Source: Pseudomonadota bacterium
GTDB taxonomy: Bacteria; Desulfobacterota; Desulfobulbia; Desulfobulbales; Desulfocapsaceae
Assembly: GCA_023412495.1 (NCBI GenBank)
Contig: JAEYNP010000059.1
Span: 1 to 64,000, forward strand
DNA length: 64,000 nt
Reading direction: 5' to 3'
Below the pieces are notes generated by a model, which worked only from the letters and a program-made list of their open reading frames with translations, did not search any database and was not told the origin of the DNA. Positions 36,873-46,377 of this stretch are shown here, in pieces. The position numbers and the translations under genes are program-made. How positions within the stretch are numbered: the first letter of the stretch is position 1; each line of letters begins with the position of its first letter.

Positions 36873-38000
36873 ATGAGAATTGCACAGGTTGCTCCATTGA
36901 TCGAGAGCGTCCCCCCTCAGCTGTACGGCGGCACGGAACGGGTTGTCTCCTATCTCACCGAAGAACTTGTCCGGCTCGGACACGACGTCACCCTTTACGC
37001 CAGCGGCGATTCCCTGACCGGCGCCACCCTGCAGCCGGTTTGCGACCGGGCGCTCAGGCTCAGCAGGATCCCGCGGGACTATCTGGTGCATCACCTGCTG
37101 ATGGTCAACCGCGTCTTCAATGAAGCTCATCTCTACGACATCATCCACTTTCATCTGGACTATATCCATTTTCCCCTGGCCCGGATCTGGGGGACACCCC
37201 ATGTAACCACCCTGCACGGCCGGCAGGACATCTACGATCTGCAGTTTCTCTACACCGAATTCGCCGAGATGCCGCTCATTTCCATATCCTATTCGCAGCG
37301 TGGCCCCCTGCCGAACGTCAACTGGCAGGGCACGGTGTACAACGGCATTCCCGACAAGCTGCTGAGCTTTTACCCCGAACCGGGCGGTTACCTGGCCTTC
37401 CTCGGCCGCATCTCCCCGGAGAAGGGGGTGGACACCGCAATCGAAATTGCCCTTACCCTGGGCATGGAGCTCAAGATCGCCGCCAAAGTGGACCCGGTGG
37501 ACGAACCATTTTTCAACGAACGAGTAAGGCCGCTCCTGGACAAGCCGGGAATCGAGTTCATCGGCGAAATCAACGAGCGGGAGAAAAACCGCTTTCTGGG
37601 CGAGGCCGGAGCCCTCCTCTTCCCCATAGACTGGCCGGAACCTTTCGGGCTGGTCGTGGTCGAGGCCATGGCCTGCGGCACGCCGGTCATCGCCTTCCGC
37701 CGGGGATCGGTCCCGGAAATCGTCATGAATGGAGTGAACGGTTTTATTGTCGACAACGTGGAACAGGCGGTCGCCGCCATGGGAGCCATCGATTCCATCG
37801 CAAGAGCCGACTGCCGCCGGGCCTTCGAAGAACGCTTCACCGCCGGGAGGATGGCCGAGGGATACCTCAAAGCCTACCGAAACCTCCTGGCGACCAGGGA
37901 ACAAGATACCCTCTATGCCAATGGAGAGCTGAAATATGGAAGACGCCATTCAGATAAACGACAAATGGTACATCCTGGCAACCTCACAAATCGTAAGTGA
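36873..38000 (+). CDS. GT4-family glycosyltransferase
   Basis: 375 residues. A Rossmann-type N-terminal half starts with MRIAQVAPLIESVPPQLYGGTERVV. The GT-B C-terminal half has LAFLGRISPEKGVDTAIEIA and EPFGLVVVEAMACGTPVIAFRRGSVPEIV, the nucleotide-sugar site with its EX7E motif. Product unknown; the partner gene points to alpha-glucan or glucoside metabolism. GGAGG stands five bases before the ATG, which fixes the start inside a longer open frame. Its last 65 bases overlap the debranching enzyme gene, so the two are tightly coupled. Confidence 0.92.
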   Translation: MRIAQVAPLIESVPPQLYGGTERVVSYLTEELVRLGHDVTLYASGDSLTGATLQPVCDRALRLSRIPRDYLVHHLLMVNRVFNEAHLYDIIHFHLDYIHFPLARIWGTPHVTTLHGRQDIYDLQFLYTEFAEMPLISISYSQRGPLPNVNWQGTVYNGIPDKLLSFYPEPGGYLAFLGRISPEKGVDTAIEIALTLGMELKIAAKVDPVDEPFFNERVRPLLDKPGIEFIGEINEREKNRFLGEAGALLFPIDWPEPFGLVVVEAMACGTPVIAFRRGSVPEIVMNGVNGFIVDNVEQAVAAMGAIDSIARADCRRAFEERFTAGRMAEGYLKAYRNLLATREQDTLYANGELKYGRRHSDKRQMVHPGNLTNRK

Positions 38001-40101
38001 CCGCACCCGGGTCCTGAAATCGGAAGAGACCTTCGGCTTTTTCGATCCCTTCGGCGACATCCAGCAAATCGGCCTCGGCGAGCAGGGACTCTACCATGCC
38101 GGCACCCGCTACCTGAGCTCGCTCGAATTCACCATCAACGGCAGAAGGCCGCTGCTGCTCAACTCGTCGATCGCCAAGGACAATCTGCTCCTCGCCGTCG
38201 ACTTCACCACCCCGGATCTCTACGAGGGCGAGACGGTCAAGATCAAGATGGGGACGGTCCACGTCTTCCGCTCAAAAATACTGACCGAAAAGATCTGCCA
38301 CGACCATTTTCGGATCGTCAACTACGGCCGGAACGAGGTCGAACTGACCCTCTCGTTCACCTTCGGCGCAGATTACTACGACATCTTCGAGGTTCGCGGC
38401 ACGAGCCGGAAAAGGAGGGGGAAAATCAACTCTCCCACCGTCACCGACTCCTCCATCCGGCTCGGCTATCGAGGGCTGGACCTGGTCAACCGTGGCACCG
38501 CCATCAACTTTTCGCCGGCCCCGAGCAACATCAACAAGGCCACGGCAACTTACCACCTGACCCTGCCGGTGCACGAGGAAAAGGAGTTGTACATCACCAT
38601 CTCCTGCGAGTTCGACAACCATCCGGTGCCGCACCTGGATTACGGCCAGGCCCTCGACCAGAACCGCAGGCATGTAGCGACCCTGCAGGAGAAAACCACG
38701 GAGATAACGACCTCCCACGAGCAGCTGAACGAGTGGATCTTCCGCTCGGTGACCGATCTGCGGATGCTTACCACCACCACCAAATTCGGGCGGTACCCCT
38801 ACGCGGGGGTACCCTGGTTCAGCACCCCCTTCGGCCGTGACGGGATCATCACCGCCCTGCAGTGCCTGTGGATAGATCCGCGCATGGCCCGCGGCGTGCT
38901 CGCCTTTCTGTCGGACCGCCAGGCGGAGGAGGTCAACGACGAGCAGGATGCCGAGCCGGGCAAGATCCTCCACGAGACCCGAACCGGGGAGATGGCGGCG
39001 CTCGACGAGATCCCCTTCCGCAACTACTACGGCAGCGTCGATGCGACGCCGCTCTACATCATCCTGGCGGGGGCGTACTACGAGCGGACCGGCGATGCCT
39101 ACTTCATCCGCCAGATCTGGCCCAATATCGTGAAAGCCCTCACCTGGCTCGAAAAGTTCGGCGACGTGGACGGCGACGGCTTCGTCGAGTACGCCCATAA
39201 AAGCAAGCGGGGTATCATCCAGCAGGGTTGGAAAGACTCCAACAATTCGGTCTTTCATGCCGACGGCGAGATTCCGGACGGCCCCATCGCCCTGTGCGAG
39301 GTGCAGGGCTATTCCTACCAGGCAAAGATCGCCGGGGCCAGGCTTGCCGCCCTGGTCGGCAACAGCTTTCTGGCCGAGCGGCTGACCGGTCAGGCCACCG
39401 AGCTGAAAAAAAAGTTCAACGAAGTCTTCTGGTGCGAGGACCTGGAGAGTTACGCCCTGGCCCTGGACGGCAATAAGAGCCTGTGCCGCGTCCGCTCGTC
39501 GAACGTCGGCCATCTCCTCTTTTCCGGCATCGCCACCCAGGAGTATGCGGAACGTGCGGCCAGAACCCTCATGAGCGGCGATTCCTTTTCCGGCTGGGGC
39601 ATCCGGACCATTCCGTACGGGGAGAGCCGCTACAACCCGATGTCGTACCACAACGGCTCGATCTGGCCCCACGACAACAGCATCATCGCCAGGGGCTTCG
39701 CCAACTATTTCCTGAAGGATGAGACGATCAAGATCTTCAACGGCCTGTTCAGCGCGGCGGTCATGTTCGACCTGCAGCGGCTGCCGGAACTGTTCTGCGG
39801 CTTCCCAAAACTGCCGGGCCAGGCCCCCACGGCCTACCCGGTGGCCTGTTCGCCCCAGGCCTGGGCGAGCGGCACCGTATTTTACCTGCTCCAGGCTTGT
39901 CTCGGACTCACCTTTTCGTCGGAGAAGCCGCAGGTTCAGTTCCATCATCCGCAATTGCCTGAGTACATAGATTATGTTAGGATTTCCAACATGCAGGTCG
40001 GCGACGGTCTTCTCGATCTTTCCCTGCGCCGCCATACCCATGACGTGGGGATAAATGTCATCCGCAAGCAGGGAAATGTGGAGATCGCGGTTATTGTATA
40101 A
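37936..40101 (+). CDS. Glycogen-debranching-type amylo-alpha-1,6-glucosidase
   Basis: 721 residues. The N-terminal beta-sandwich domain (GDE_N-like, about 10-240; FGFFDPFGDIQQIGLGEQGLYHAGTRYLSSLEF) is followed by an (alpha/alpha)6 barrel (about 270-690) with PWFSTPFGRDGIITALQCLWIDP, NYYGSVDATPLYIILAGAYY, GWKDSNNSV and MSYHNGSIWPHDNSIIARG. The acidic residues expected of a six-hairpin glucosidase are present. It likely removes alpha-1,6 branches or acts on a related glucoside made by the overlapping GT4. It is distinct from the GH13 GlgX at 48955. A heptamer array follows the stop codon. Confidence 0.92.
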   Translation: MEDAIQINDKWYILATSQIVSDRTRVLKSEETFGFFDPFGDIQQIGLGEQGLYHAGTRYLSSLEFTINGRRPLLLNSSIAKDNLLLAVDFTTPDLYEGETVKIKMGTVHVFRSKILTEKICHDHFRIVNYGRNEVELTLSFTFGADYYDIFEVRGTSRKRRGKINSPTVTDSSIRLGYRGLDLVNRGTAINFSPAPSNINKATATYHLTLPVHEEKELYITISCEFDNHPVPHLDYGQALDQNRRHVATLQEKTTEITTSHEQLNEWIFRSVTDLRMLTTTTKFGRYPYAGVPWFSTPFGRDGIITALQCLWIDPRMARGVLAFLSDRQAEEVNDEQDAEPGKILHETRTGEMAALDEIPFRNYYGSVDATPLYIILAGAYYERTGDAYFIRQIWPNIVKALTWLEKFGDVDGDGFVEYAHKSKRGIIQQGWKDSNNSVFHADGEIPDGPIALCEVQGYSYQAKIAGARLAALVGNSFLAERLTGQATELKKKFNEVFWCEDLESYALALDGNKSLCRVRSSNVGHLLFSGIATQEYAERAARTLMSGDSFSGWGIRTIPYGESRYNPMSYHNGSIWPHDNSIIARGFANYFLKDETIKIFNGLFSAAVMFDLQRLPELFCGFPKLPGQAPTAYPVACSPQAWASGTVFYLLQACLGLTFSSEKPQVQFHHPQLPEYIDYVRISNMQVGDGLLDLSLRRHTHDVGINVIRKQGNVEIAVIV

Positions 40102-40106
40102 AAGAC

Positions 40107-40210
40107 AGGACTGAGGACTGAGGGAGATTACTAGGCAAGCCATTGAATATAACGGGTGTTTTGACTCAGTCCTCAGCACTCAGTCCTCAGCACTCAGTCC
40201 TCAGCACTCT
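40107..40210 (+). repeat. GGACTGA heptamer inverted array 5
   Basis: Left arm 40107-40123 has two GGACTGA units. Right arm 40165-40210 has about six complementary units alternating TCCTCAG and CACTCAG, and ends in CTTTTTTTT. It starts five bases after the debranching enzyme stop. The unequal arms suggest unit gain or loss. With its T-run it looks like a plus-strand terminator. Confidence 0.92.
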
Positions 40211-40231
40211 TTTTTTTGCGGAGCGAAAAAA

Positions 40232-40996
40232 ATGCCACGAGCGATATGGAAAGGCGGAATCAGCTTCGGGCTGGTCTACATTCCGGTGAAGATGTACAGC
40301 GGTGCCTCGCGCCACGATCTCGACCTGCACATGGTGCGCAAAGGCGACCAGTGCCCTATCAAATACACCCGTGTCTGCGAGGAGGACGGCAGGGAGGTTC
40401 CCTGGACCGACATCGTCAAGGGCTTCCAGGTCGAAGGCTCCTACGTCACCCTGACCGACGAGGACTTCAAGAAGGCCAGCCGGGGTAAGAGCGAGAGCAT
40501 CGAGATCAAGGAATTCGTCAAGGCCGAGGAGATTAATCCGCGCTATTTTGAAAAACCGTACCTGCTGGAGCCTGAAAAAGGCGCCGGCAAGACTTATAAT
40601 CTCCTGCGTAAGGCCATTTACGACTCGAAGATGGCAGGACTCTCGATGTTCGTCATGCGCAATCGCGAGCATCTCGCCCTGCTCATGGCTGACGAGAAGG
40701 TCCTGTATCTCGCCCAGATGCGATTCCATGATGAGCTGAGGCGTCCGGACGACCTCAAGATCCCCGACACCAGCCCCTCGGAGCAGGAAATCGAGATGGC
40801 CAGGAGGATCATCGACGCCATGTCCGTACCGTTCCAGCCGGAAAAGTACCGGGACACCTATCAGGAAAAGCTCATGGAGGCGATCCAGGCGAAACTGGCG
40901 CACCGGGAGATCGGCGTACCCGAGATCGAGGCCCAGGAATCGGCGGTGAAAGATTTGATGGAACAATTACGCAAGAGCCTGGAAATGACAGGCTGA
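40232..40996 (+). CDS. ku: Ku, non-homologous end-joining DNA-binding protein
   Basis: 254 residues, usual for bacterial Ku. The start PRAIWKGGISFGLVYIPVKMYS is diagnostic, followed by the beta-barrel core (LEPEKGAGKTYNLLRKAI, GLSMFVMRNREHLALL) and a short C-terminal arm. It forms a homodimeric ring on broken DNA ends and recruits LigD, encoded 23 bases downstream. GGAG lies upstream of the ATG. NHEJ helps cells repair breaks in stationary phase or after drying, when only one genome copy is present. Confidence 0.97.
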   Translation: MPRAIWKGGISFGLVYIPVKMYSGASRHDLDLHMVRKGDQCPIKYTRVCEEDGREVPWTDIVKGFQVEGSYVTLTDEDFKKASRGKSESIEIKEFVKAEEINPRYFEKPYLLEPEKGAGKTYNLLRKAIYDSKMAGLSMFVMRNREHLALLMADEKVLYLAQMRFHDELRRPDDLKIPDTSPSEQEIEMARRIIDAMSVPFQPEKYRDTYQEKLMEAIQAKLAHREIGVPEIEAQESAVKDLMEQLRKSLEMTG

Positions 40997-41019
40997 TCCT
41001 CTCTTTATAACCACTGAAA

Positions 41020-43479
41020 ATGAAGGAACTTCGCGAATACCTGGAAAAAAGGAACTTTGGAGAGACCCCCGAGCCGGAAACTTCCGAACAGGGCCCGGAG
41101 GAGACCAACCGCTTTGTTATTCAGAGGCATCACGCCAGGCGGGAGCATTACGATTTCCGGCTCCAGGTCGGCGATGTCCTGGTCAGCTGGGCGATCCCCA
41201 AACAGCCGGTGGACGACCCGGAGATCAAGCGGTTGGCCATCAAGGTGGAAGATCACCCCTTGAGCTACATCCACTTCGAGGGCACCATCCCGCCCGGCAA
41301 TTACGGCGCCGGCACGGTGATGGTCTGGGACATCGGCTACTACTACCTGGACGATGACAAGCATTACCCCACGGTAGAGGAGGTCGAGCAGAAGATCCGG
41401 AAAGGCCATCTCAAGCTCTACCTGCAGGGAGCCAAGCTGAAGGGTTTTTACAACCTGGTGGCCAACCAGGGCAGCCAGAACAACGAATGGTTCTTCATGA
41501 AGGCCAGGCACACCGCGGCGAGCGACGACTTCGACAACAAGAGCGCGCTGACCGGCCGAAGCATGGAAGAGATCGCCGGCTCGGCCATCCCGGAGACACC
41601 TCCCGCGGAGGCGAAGAAGCAACGCCGCAGGGACGGCGCGCCCTCTGCGCCGAAATCTGACTTCCCCGGCTTCATCGAGCCCATGCTGGCGACGCTGGCC
41701 GACGAACCCTTCTCGGGCAGCAACTGGATCTTTGAACTGAAACTGGACGGCTACCGGGTCATTGCCGCCAAGAACGGCGAAAAGACTGAGCTCTTCTCGC
41801 GGCGCGACAATTCTTTGACCGAGAGTTATGCGACCATCGCCGCCGAGCTGTCCAGGCTTCCGGCGAATTTCGTCATCGACGGCGAAGTGTGCTACACAGA
41901 GTGCGGCCAGAAGATGGATTTCCAAAAACTGCAGCGCTCCGACCGGGGCCAGGAGCACCTTCACTATTACGCCTTCGACATCCTCTGGCTGAACGGCCAT
42001 AACCTGCAGACGGTGCCGCTCATCGAACGCAAGAAGATCCTTCAGCTCCTGCTCGCCGAGTCGCCGCGGCACATCCACTACCTCGATCACACCGAGGACG
42101 ACGGCATCGCCTTCTTCGAGGAGGTCAAGAAAAAGCGGGGCGAGGGCATGATCGCCAAGCGGGCCGACAGCCCCTACTCCCCCGGCATGCGCTCAAAGGA
42201 CTGGTTCAAAGTAAAGACCGGCTACTGGCAGGAGATGGTCATCTGCGGCTATACCCTGTCCGAGAAGGAAGCGCGACCTTTCAGCTCGCTGCTCTGCGCG
42301 GTCTACGAAACGGGCGTCCTGGTCTATACGGGCAAGGTGGGCACGGGCTTCTCGGAGGGGCTCATGGAAGAGCTCATGCCGAAACTGCTGGACCTCGAAG
42401 TCGACCAGCTGGCCATCGAGAATGCCCCGACCGATAAGAATATCCGCTGGCTGCGGCCGCGACTCATCTGCGAGGTGAAATTCGCCAACTGGACCAACGA
42501 CGGGATCATGCGCCATGCCAGCTTCGTCGGCCTGCGCTCCGACAAGAAACCCGAAAGCATCCACTTCGAGCAGGCGATCAAGCCGGTGATCCCCACCGGC
42601 CGGGTCAAGTTCACCAATCTCGACAAGCTGTTCTGGCCGGAGGAAGGCTATACCAAGGAGGACGTGATCGCCTACTATCGGGATGTGGCGGAAGTGATCC
42701 TGCCTTATCTGAAGGACCGCCCGCAGTCGCTCTACCGGACACCCTCCGGCGTCATCGAAAAAGGCTTTTTCCAGAAGAATGTCCGGGAGATCGCCCCTGA
42801 CTGGGTGGAGACCGTCGAGCTGACCAATAGCGACGGCGAGAAGATCGAATACCTGCTGTGCCAGGACGAGGATACCCTGCTCTACATGGCCAACCTGGGC
42901 TGCATCGAGATCAACCCCTGGAGTTCTTCCCTGCCCCAGCTCGAAAATCCCGACTTCATGATCTTCGATCTCGACCCGATCGACGTGGAAATGAGCGACG
43001 TGGTGAAGCTGGTCTTCGAGTTCAAGCGGCTCTTCGATCAGCTGGGCATTCCCGCCTTCCTCAAGACCTCGGGGGGGCGGGGGCTGCACATGTACGTCCC
43101 GGTCCGGCGCTGTTATACCTACTCGCAGGTCCAGAATTTCGTGAAGCTCATCGAGACCTACATCCACAGCCAGAACCCGGAGATCACGAGCCTCGAACGC
43201 TCCCCCTCCGCGCGCAAGGGCAGGATATATCTCGACTACCTGCAAAACGCCAAGGGCAAGACCATGGCCTCGGTGTACTCCATCAGGCCCCGGCTGGGCG
43301 CGCCGGTCTCCGCGCCGCTCAGCTGGGACGAGCTGCACGCAGGTCTCGACCCCCGCAAGTTCACCCTGCGCACCATGCGGCGGCGGCTCGAACGCAAGGG
43401 CGACCTGTGGCAGAACATCTTTAAGCAGAGGGTGGATATGCAGAAGGTGCTGAGCACCATGAAGGAGCAGGAGGAGTGA
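41020..43479 (+). CDS. ligD: ATP-dependent DNA ligase D (PE-LIG-POL)
   Basis: 819 residues with three domains in the Pseudomonas order. The 3'-phosphoesterase domain (about 25-190) has RHHARREHYDFRLQ, VEDHPLSYIHFEGTIP and GNYGAGTV. The ligase (about 215-520) has adenylation Lys241 in ELKLDGYR, EGMIAKR and DWFKVK. The primase/polymerase domain (about 530-805) has LFWPEEGYTK, the metal-binding DLDP motif in FMIFDLDPIDVE and TSGGRGLHMYVPV. All key residues look intact. It processes, fills and joins ends brought by Ku. Its stop overlaps the DUF4112 start (GTGA). Confidence 0.97.
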   Translation: MKELREYLEKRNFGETPEPETSEQGPEETNRFVIQRHHARREHYDFRLQVGDVLVSWAIPKQPVDDPEIKRLAIKVEDHPLSYIHFEGTIPPGNYGAGTVMVWDIGYYYLDDDKHYPTVEEVEQKIRKGHLKLYLQGAKLKGFYNLVANQGSQNNEWFFMKARHTAASDDFDNKSALTGRSMEEIAGSAIPETPPAEAKKQRRRDGAPSAPKSDFPGFIEPMLATLADEPFSGSNWIFELKLDGYRVIAAKNGEKTELFSRRDNSLTESYATIAAELSRLPANFVIDGEVCYTECGQKMDFQKLQRSDRGQEHLHYYAFDILWLNGHNLQTVPLIERKKILQLLLAESPRHIHYLDHTEDDGIAFFEEVKKKRGEGMIAKRADSPYSPGMRSKDWFKVKTGYWQEMVICGYTLSEKEARPFSSLLCAVYETGVLVYTGKVGTGFSEGLMEELMPKLLDLEVDQLAIENAPTDKNIRWLRPRLICEVKFANWTNDGIMRHASFVGLRSDKKPESIHFEQAIKPVIPTGRVKFTNLDKLFWPEEGYTKEDVIAYYRDVAEVILPYLKDRPQSLYRTPSGVIEKGFFQKNVREIAPDWVETVELTNSDGEKIEYLLCQDEDTLLYMANLGCIEINPWSSSLPQLENPDFMIFDLDPIDVEMSDVVKLVFEFKRLFDQLGIPAFLKTSGGRGLHMYVPVRRCYTYSQVQNFVKLIETYIHSQNPEITSLERSPSARKGRIYLDYLQNAKGKTMASVYSIRPRLGAPVSAPLSWDELHAGLDPRKFTLRTMRRRLERKGDLWQNIFKQRVDMQKVLSTMKEQEE

Positions 43480-43991
43480 AAAGAGCCATGAACCCCAACC
43501 CAAACCGCCCCAGCCCCCACCCACCGCATCCCCGTATGCAGCGGCTCCGGGCGCTCGCCAGACTGCTGGACAGCGCCATCAAACTGCCGGGCGGCTACCG
43601 CGTCGGCCTCGACGGCATCCTGGGGCTGATCCCCGGCTTCGGCGACCTCGCCGGGAGCGTCGCCTCGAGCTACATCATCATCGAATCGGCCCGCCTCGGG
43701 GCCTCAACCACCACGCTGCTGCGCATGGTCATGAACGTCCTGGTCGAGTCGATAGTAGGTCTGATCCCCTTTCTCGGCGATCTCTTCGACTTTGTCTGGA
43801 AGGCCAACGAGAAGAACATGGCCCTGATGGATAAGCAACTGATGGCCGCCCCGCCCGCCAGCAGCCCGGAAACCCGGCTCAAGGCCACGGTCTTTATTGT
43901 GCTTGCGCTGATGCTGGCGGGGATTATTGCCATCGCCTGGCTGGGATTCAAGCTGCTGCTGAAGGTGATCGAAGCCCTTCAGGCTGGCTGA
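43476..43991 (+). CDS. DUF4112 membrane protein
   Basis: 171 residues. The DUF4112 core is clear: RLLDSAIKLPGGYRVGLDGILGLIPGFGDLAGSVASSYIIIESARLGAS and VGLIPFLGDLFDFVWKANEKN, with one strong C-terminal helix (about 138-162). Function unknown. The GTG start at 43476 overlaps the ligD stop and has AAGGAG eight bases upstream; the ATG at 43488 is an alternative. Coupling to ligD is striking, but whether the protein has a DNA-repair role is not known. Confidence 0.88.
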   Translation: MKRAMNPNPNRPSPHPPHPRMQRLRALARLLDSAIKLPGGYRVGLDGILGLIPGFGDLAGSVASSYIIIESARLGASTTTLLRMVMNVLVESIVGLIPFLGDLFDFVWKANEKNMALMDKQLMAAPPASSPETRLKATVFIVLALMLAGIIAIAWLGFKLLLKVIEALQAG

Positions 43992-44076
43992 TTGTTTTGC
44001 AGGCAGCCGCCCGCACTCCCTGTTCAGAAGCCAACACATGTCGCTTAAATGAGCTGACGCCCGCACCCGAAGGATA

Positions 44077-44481
44077 CTAATTTCGGTTCTTCAGCAGATC
44101 GCGAATTTCACCCAGCAAGACTTCTTCGCGTGTGGGTGCAGGCGGAGCAATCGGCGCTTCCTCCTTTTTCCTTTTCAGTGAGTTGATCGCTTTCACAGCA
44201 ATGAAAATCGCGAAAGCGATAATAGTGAAATCAACGACCGTCTGGATGAACTTCCCGTAACTTATTACGACAGCGGGCTTATCTCCAACAGCCTCCTTGA
44301 TTGTGAGAGCTAAACCGGAAAAATCGACTCCCCCCAGCAGCACCCCGATCGGCGGCATGATCACGTCACCCACAAAGGATGAGACGATTTTTCCAAACGC
44401 CGCACCGATAATGATACCAACCGCCATGTCGACAACATTTCCTTTTACCGCAAATTCCTTGAATTCCGAGATAATGCTCAT
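44077..44481 (-). CDS. mscL: Large-conductance mechanosensitive channel
   Basis: 134 residues, normal for MscL. N-terminal [46 protein letters not shown] forms the amphipathic helix and pore-lining TM1. TM2 ([26 protein letters not shown]) and the cytoplasmic helix [14 protein letters not shown] follow. It opens under membrane tension and releases solutes on osmotic downshock. GAGGAGG precedes the ATG at 44481; the longer open frame upstream is not conserved. Confidence 0.97.
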   Translation of the reverse strand: MSIISEFKEFAVKGNVVDMAVGIIIGAAFGKIVSSFVGDVIMPPIGVLLGGVDFSGLALTIKEAVGDKPAVVISYGKFIQTVVDFTIIAFAIFIAVKAINSLKRKKEEAPIAPPAPTREEVLLGEIRDLLKNRN

Positions 44482-44630
44482 GTTTTTCCTCCTCCGGTCT
44501 GAAGTTGATTCGAGATTGGAACCAAAAATCACTTATAACTGACTATTACTCCTTCATGTCACGGTGTGAATCCGCGTGCGGTTGAGCACATGACGGAAAT
44601 ACAACAAGAGCGGCCAAACATCTGCGCACC

Positions 44631-45827
44631 TTAATTATTGCCAAATCGATGATGAAATTCTTGGAGGGTATAATCGGCGATCTTTTTATTCTCCCTGCCT
44701 AAAGCCACCATGACCTCATAGCAACCGGATATATCGGCTAAGACCTTGATATCGACATTCGGGCCTACGACCTCTGCATACTTAGCCTCTTTCAACACTT
44801 CCTCCGGGACATCGGTGACATCGAGGGTAGTGGCATCGAGTGAAATTTTCCCCATCACCGGAGCACGATATCCTGCAATCGCCATATAGCCTCCTTTTGG
44901 AGCACTGTCGAGTTCGCTGAGCAATCTCAAGTACCCATCTTTATAGCCGATATGAACCAGCGCCATCACCGTATCCCGCCGGGTGGTATAAGCCCCCCCG
45001 TAGCCCACTGTCTGTCCTTTGGGAATCTTCTTGATCTGTGATAACTTCGCGTAAATCTCCAGCGTATGCCTGGCCTCGGGCGATATAGGATGTCCCGCGT
45101 TGGGCGCTCCGCCGACCAATCCGATTCCCGGTCGGATCATGTTGAAGTTCACTTTATGACTATCCAAAAGGATAACACTGTCAGTGCAGGCAAAAGTAAC
45201 GGGCGCTTGGGGCAGTTGTCGAAGATAATCCTGTAAAATTCGAAGTTGTCTATTGCAGTTGGTAAAATCGTTCCCTTTGATATCATAGAAATGGCTCATG
45301 TAGAATTCCACTTCAAGATGCGAAACAAGATTCCCACGGTTTTTGCTCAAAATGGCTACCTCATCATCCAGCAACCCGAGCCGGTTCATATGCGTGTCCA
45401 GATGGATGATGACCGAACCTCTGCCGTTATTTTTACAGAACTGATTCCAGCGTTCCAGTTGCTCCAGACAATTAACACACGGGATGATCCTGTATTCCTT
45501 AAAGTAAGGCTCTTCATGCTCCAGAATTCCAGCTAACGTATAGATTTTAGCATCGTTATGCGGAAGAATTTCTCTTAAGTCGATTGCTTCGAATAATTCC
45601 GCCACAAAAAAGTGCCTGGCGCCTTCTTTATACAAAGCAGGTGCCACGTCTCTCATTTGCAGCCCATGTACTTCAGCTTTCAGGACAGCTGCACAGATTG
45701 ATCCGGTTTTATCGGCTTTTTTCTTGAACAAACGAAAATTATGGACTACGGCATCGATGTCCCTGATGCGAACAATCGGTTTAATTCCAAACGCCTGGTC
45801 TGGAATGGAACGAAAAAACGATTTCAA
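44631..45827 (-). CDS. Divergent alanine racemase-family PLP enzyme
   Basis: 398 residues. The fold III barrel has the PLP Lys in AAVLKAEVHG, but the usual KANAYGHG reads KAEVHGLQ, losing the Tyr that binds the PLP phosphate. RPGIGLVGG (Arg to pyridine N), VGYGGAY (catalytic Tyr), IGYKDGY and GKISLDATTLDV follow; the usual MDQ motif is LDA. It is either a divergent alanine racemase or acts on another amino acid. The start is TTG at 45827 with AAGGAG eight bases upstream. The gene is clearly more AT-rich than its neighbours and sits beside an AT-rich non-coding stretch, suggesting transfer. Confidence 0.85.
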   Translation of the reverse strand: MKSFFRSIPDQAFGIKPIVRIRDIDAVVHNFRLFKKKADKTGSICAAVLKAEVHGLQMRDVAPALYKEGARHFFVAELFEAIDLREILPHNDAKIYTLAGILEHEEPYFKEYRIIPCVNCLEQLERWNQFCKNNGRGSVIIHLDTHMNRLGLLDDEVAILSKNRGNLVSHLEVEFYMSHFYDIKGNDFTNCNRQLRILQDYLRQLPQAPVTFACTDSVILLDSHKVNFNMIRPGIGLVGGAPNAGHPISPEARHTLEIYAKLSQIKKIPKGQTVGYGGAYTTRRDTVMALVHIGYKDGYLRLLSELDSAPKGGYMAIAGYRAPVMGKISLDATTLDVTDVPEEVLKEAKYAEVVGPNVDIKVLADISGCYEVMVALGRENKKIADYTLQEFHHRFGNN

Positions 45828-46377
45828 GTCACTTCTCCTTTGAATACTTTCAAAATTCTTTTCGTATCTTTTAAGAAAGATGCAGCCGTAAAAAGTAGCA
45901 TCCGATCGATAGCGATCCCGCCCCCTGATTCGATTGGGATATTATTCAGGTACCGGTGAACGATTAGATTCGTTTATACCTCCAACCTCGACAACATGTT
46001 TGATTTGGCCACTATTTCATTCCACAGCAACTTGACAGTATCTTTCCTGCAGTTCGTATATCAGTAAAATTCATAGCTTTTTTATAGTAAGAGAGGCTAG
46101 GCTCGAGTACAAGCAAAAAGTTTAGTATCCAACTTTTTGTTTTTACATTCTGATATGACGAACATACATCAGGTGAATTTATTCGTTTCATGGCGGAGAT
46201 TTTCCCGATCCTTGATTTCAGCCAGGTCCTGACAGACATTGTCGTTATGCTGCTCGGGAGGTGCTTCCTTCTCGCTGTCGCCGGCCTCGCCGCATATAAG
46301 CCTGACTTTATCGAAGATAAAACAACCACCTTGGCCTGAAAAAAAAGCAGCAGCCACTATGGTTCGGGAGAAATCGA
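45828..46377. other. AT-rich intergenic region
   Basis: 550 bases between the racemase-like gene and the divergent mgtC-like gene. It is far lower in GC than the rest of the window. A 105-codon open frame on the minus strand (46012-46329) lacks a ribosome site and protein-like composition. No RNA gene was recognised. Confidence 0.5.

Noticed and set aside
46012..46329. 105-codon minus-strand ORF in the AT-rich gap
   Set aside because: No ribosome site, odd composition, no recognisable fold.
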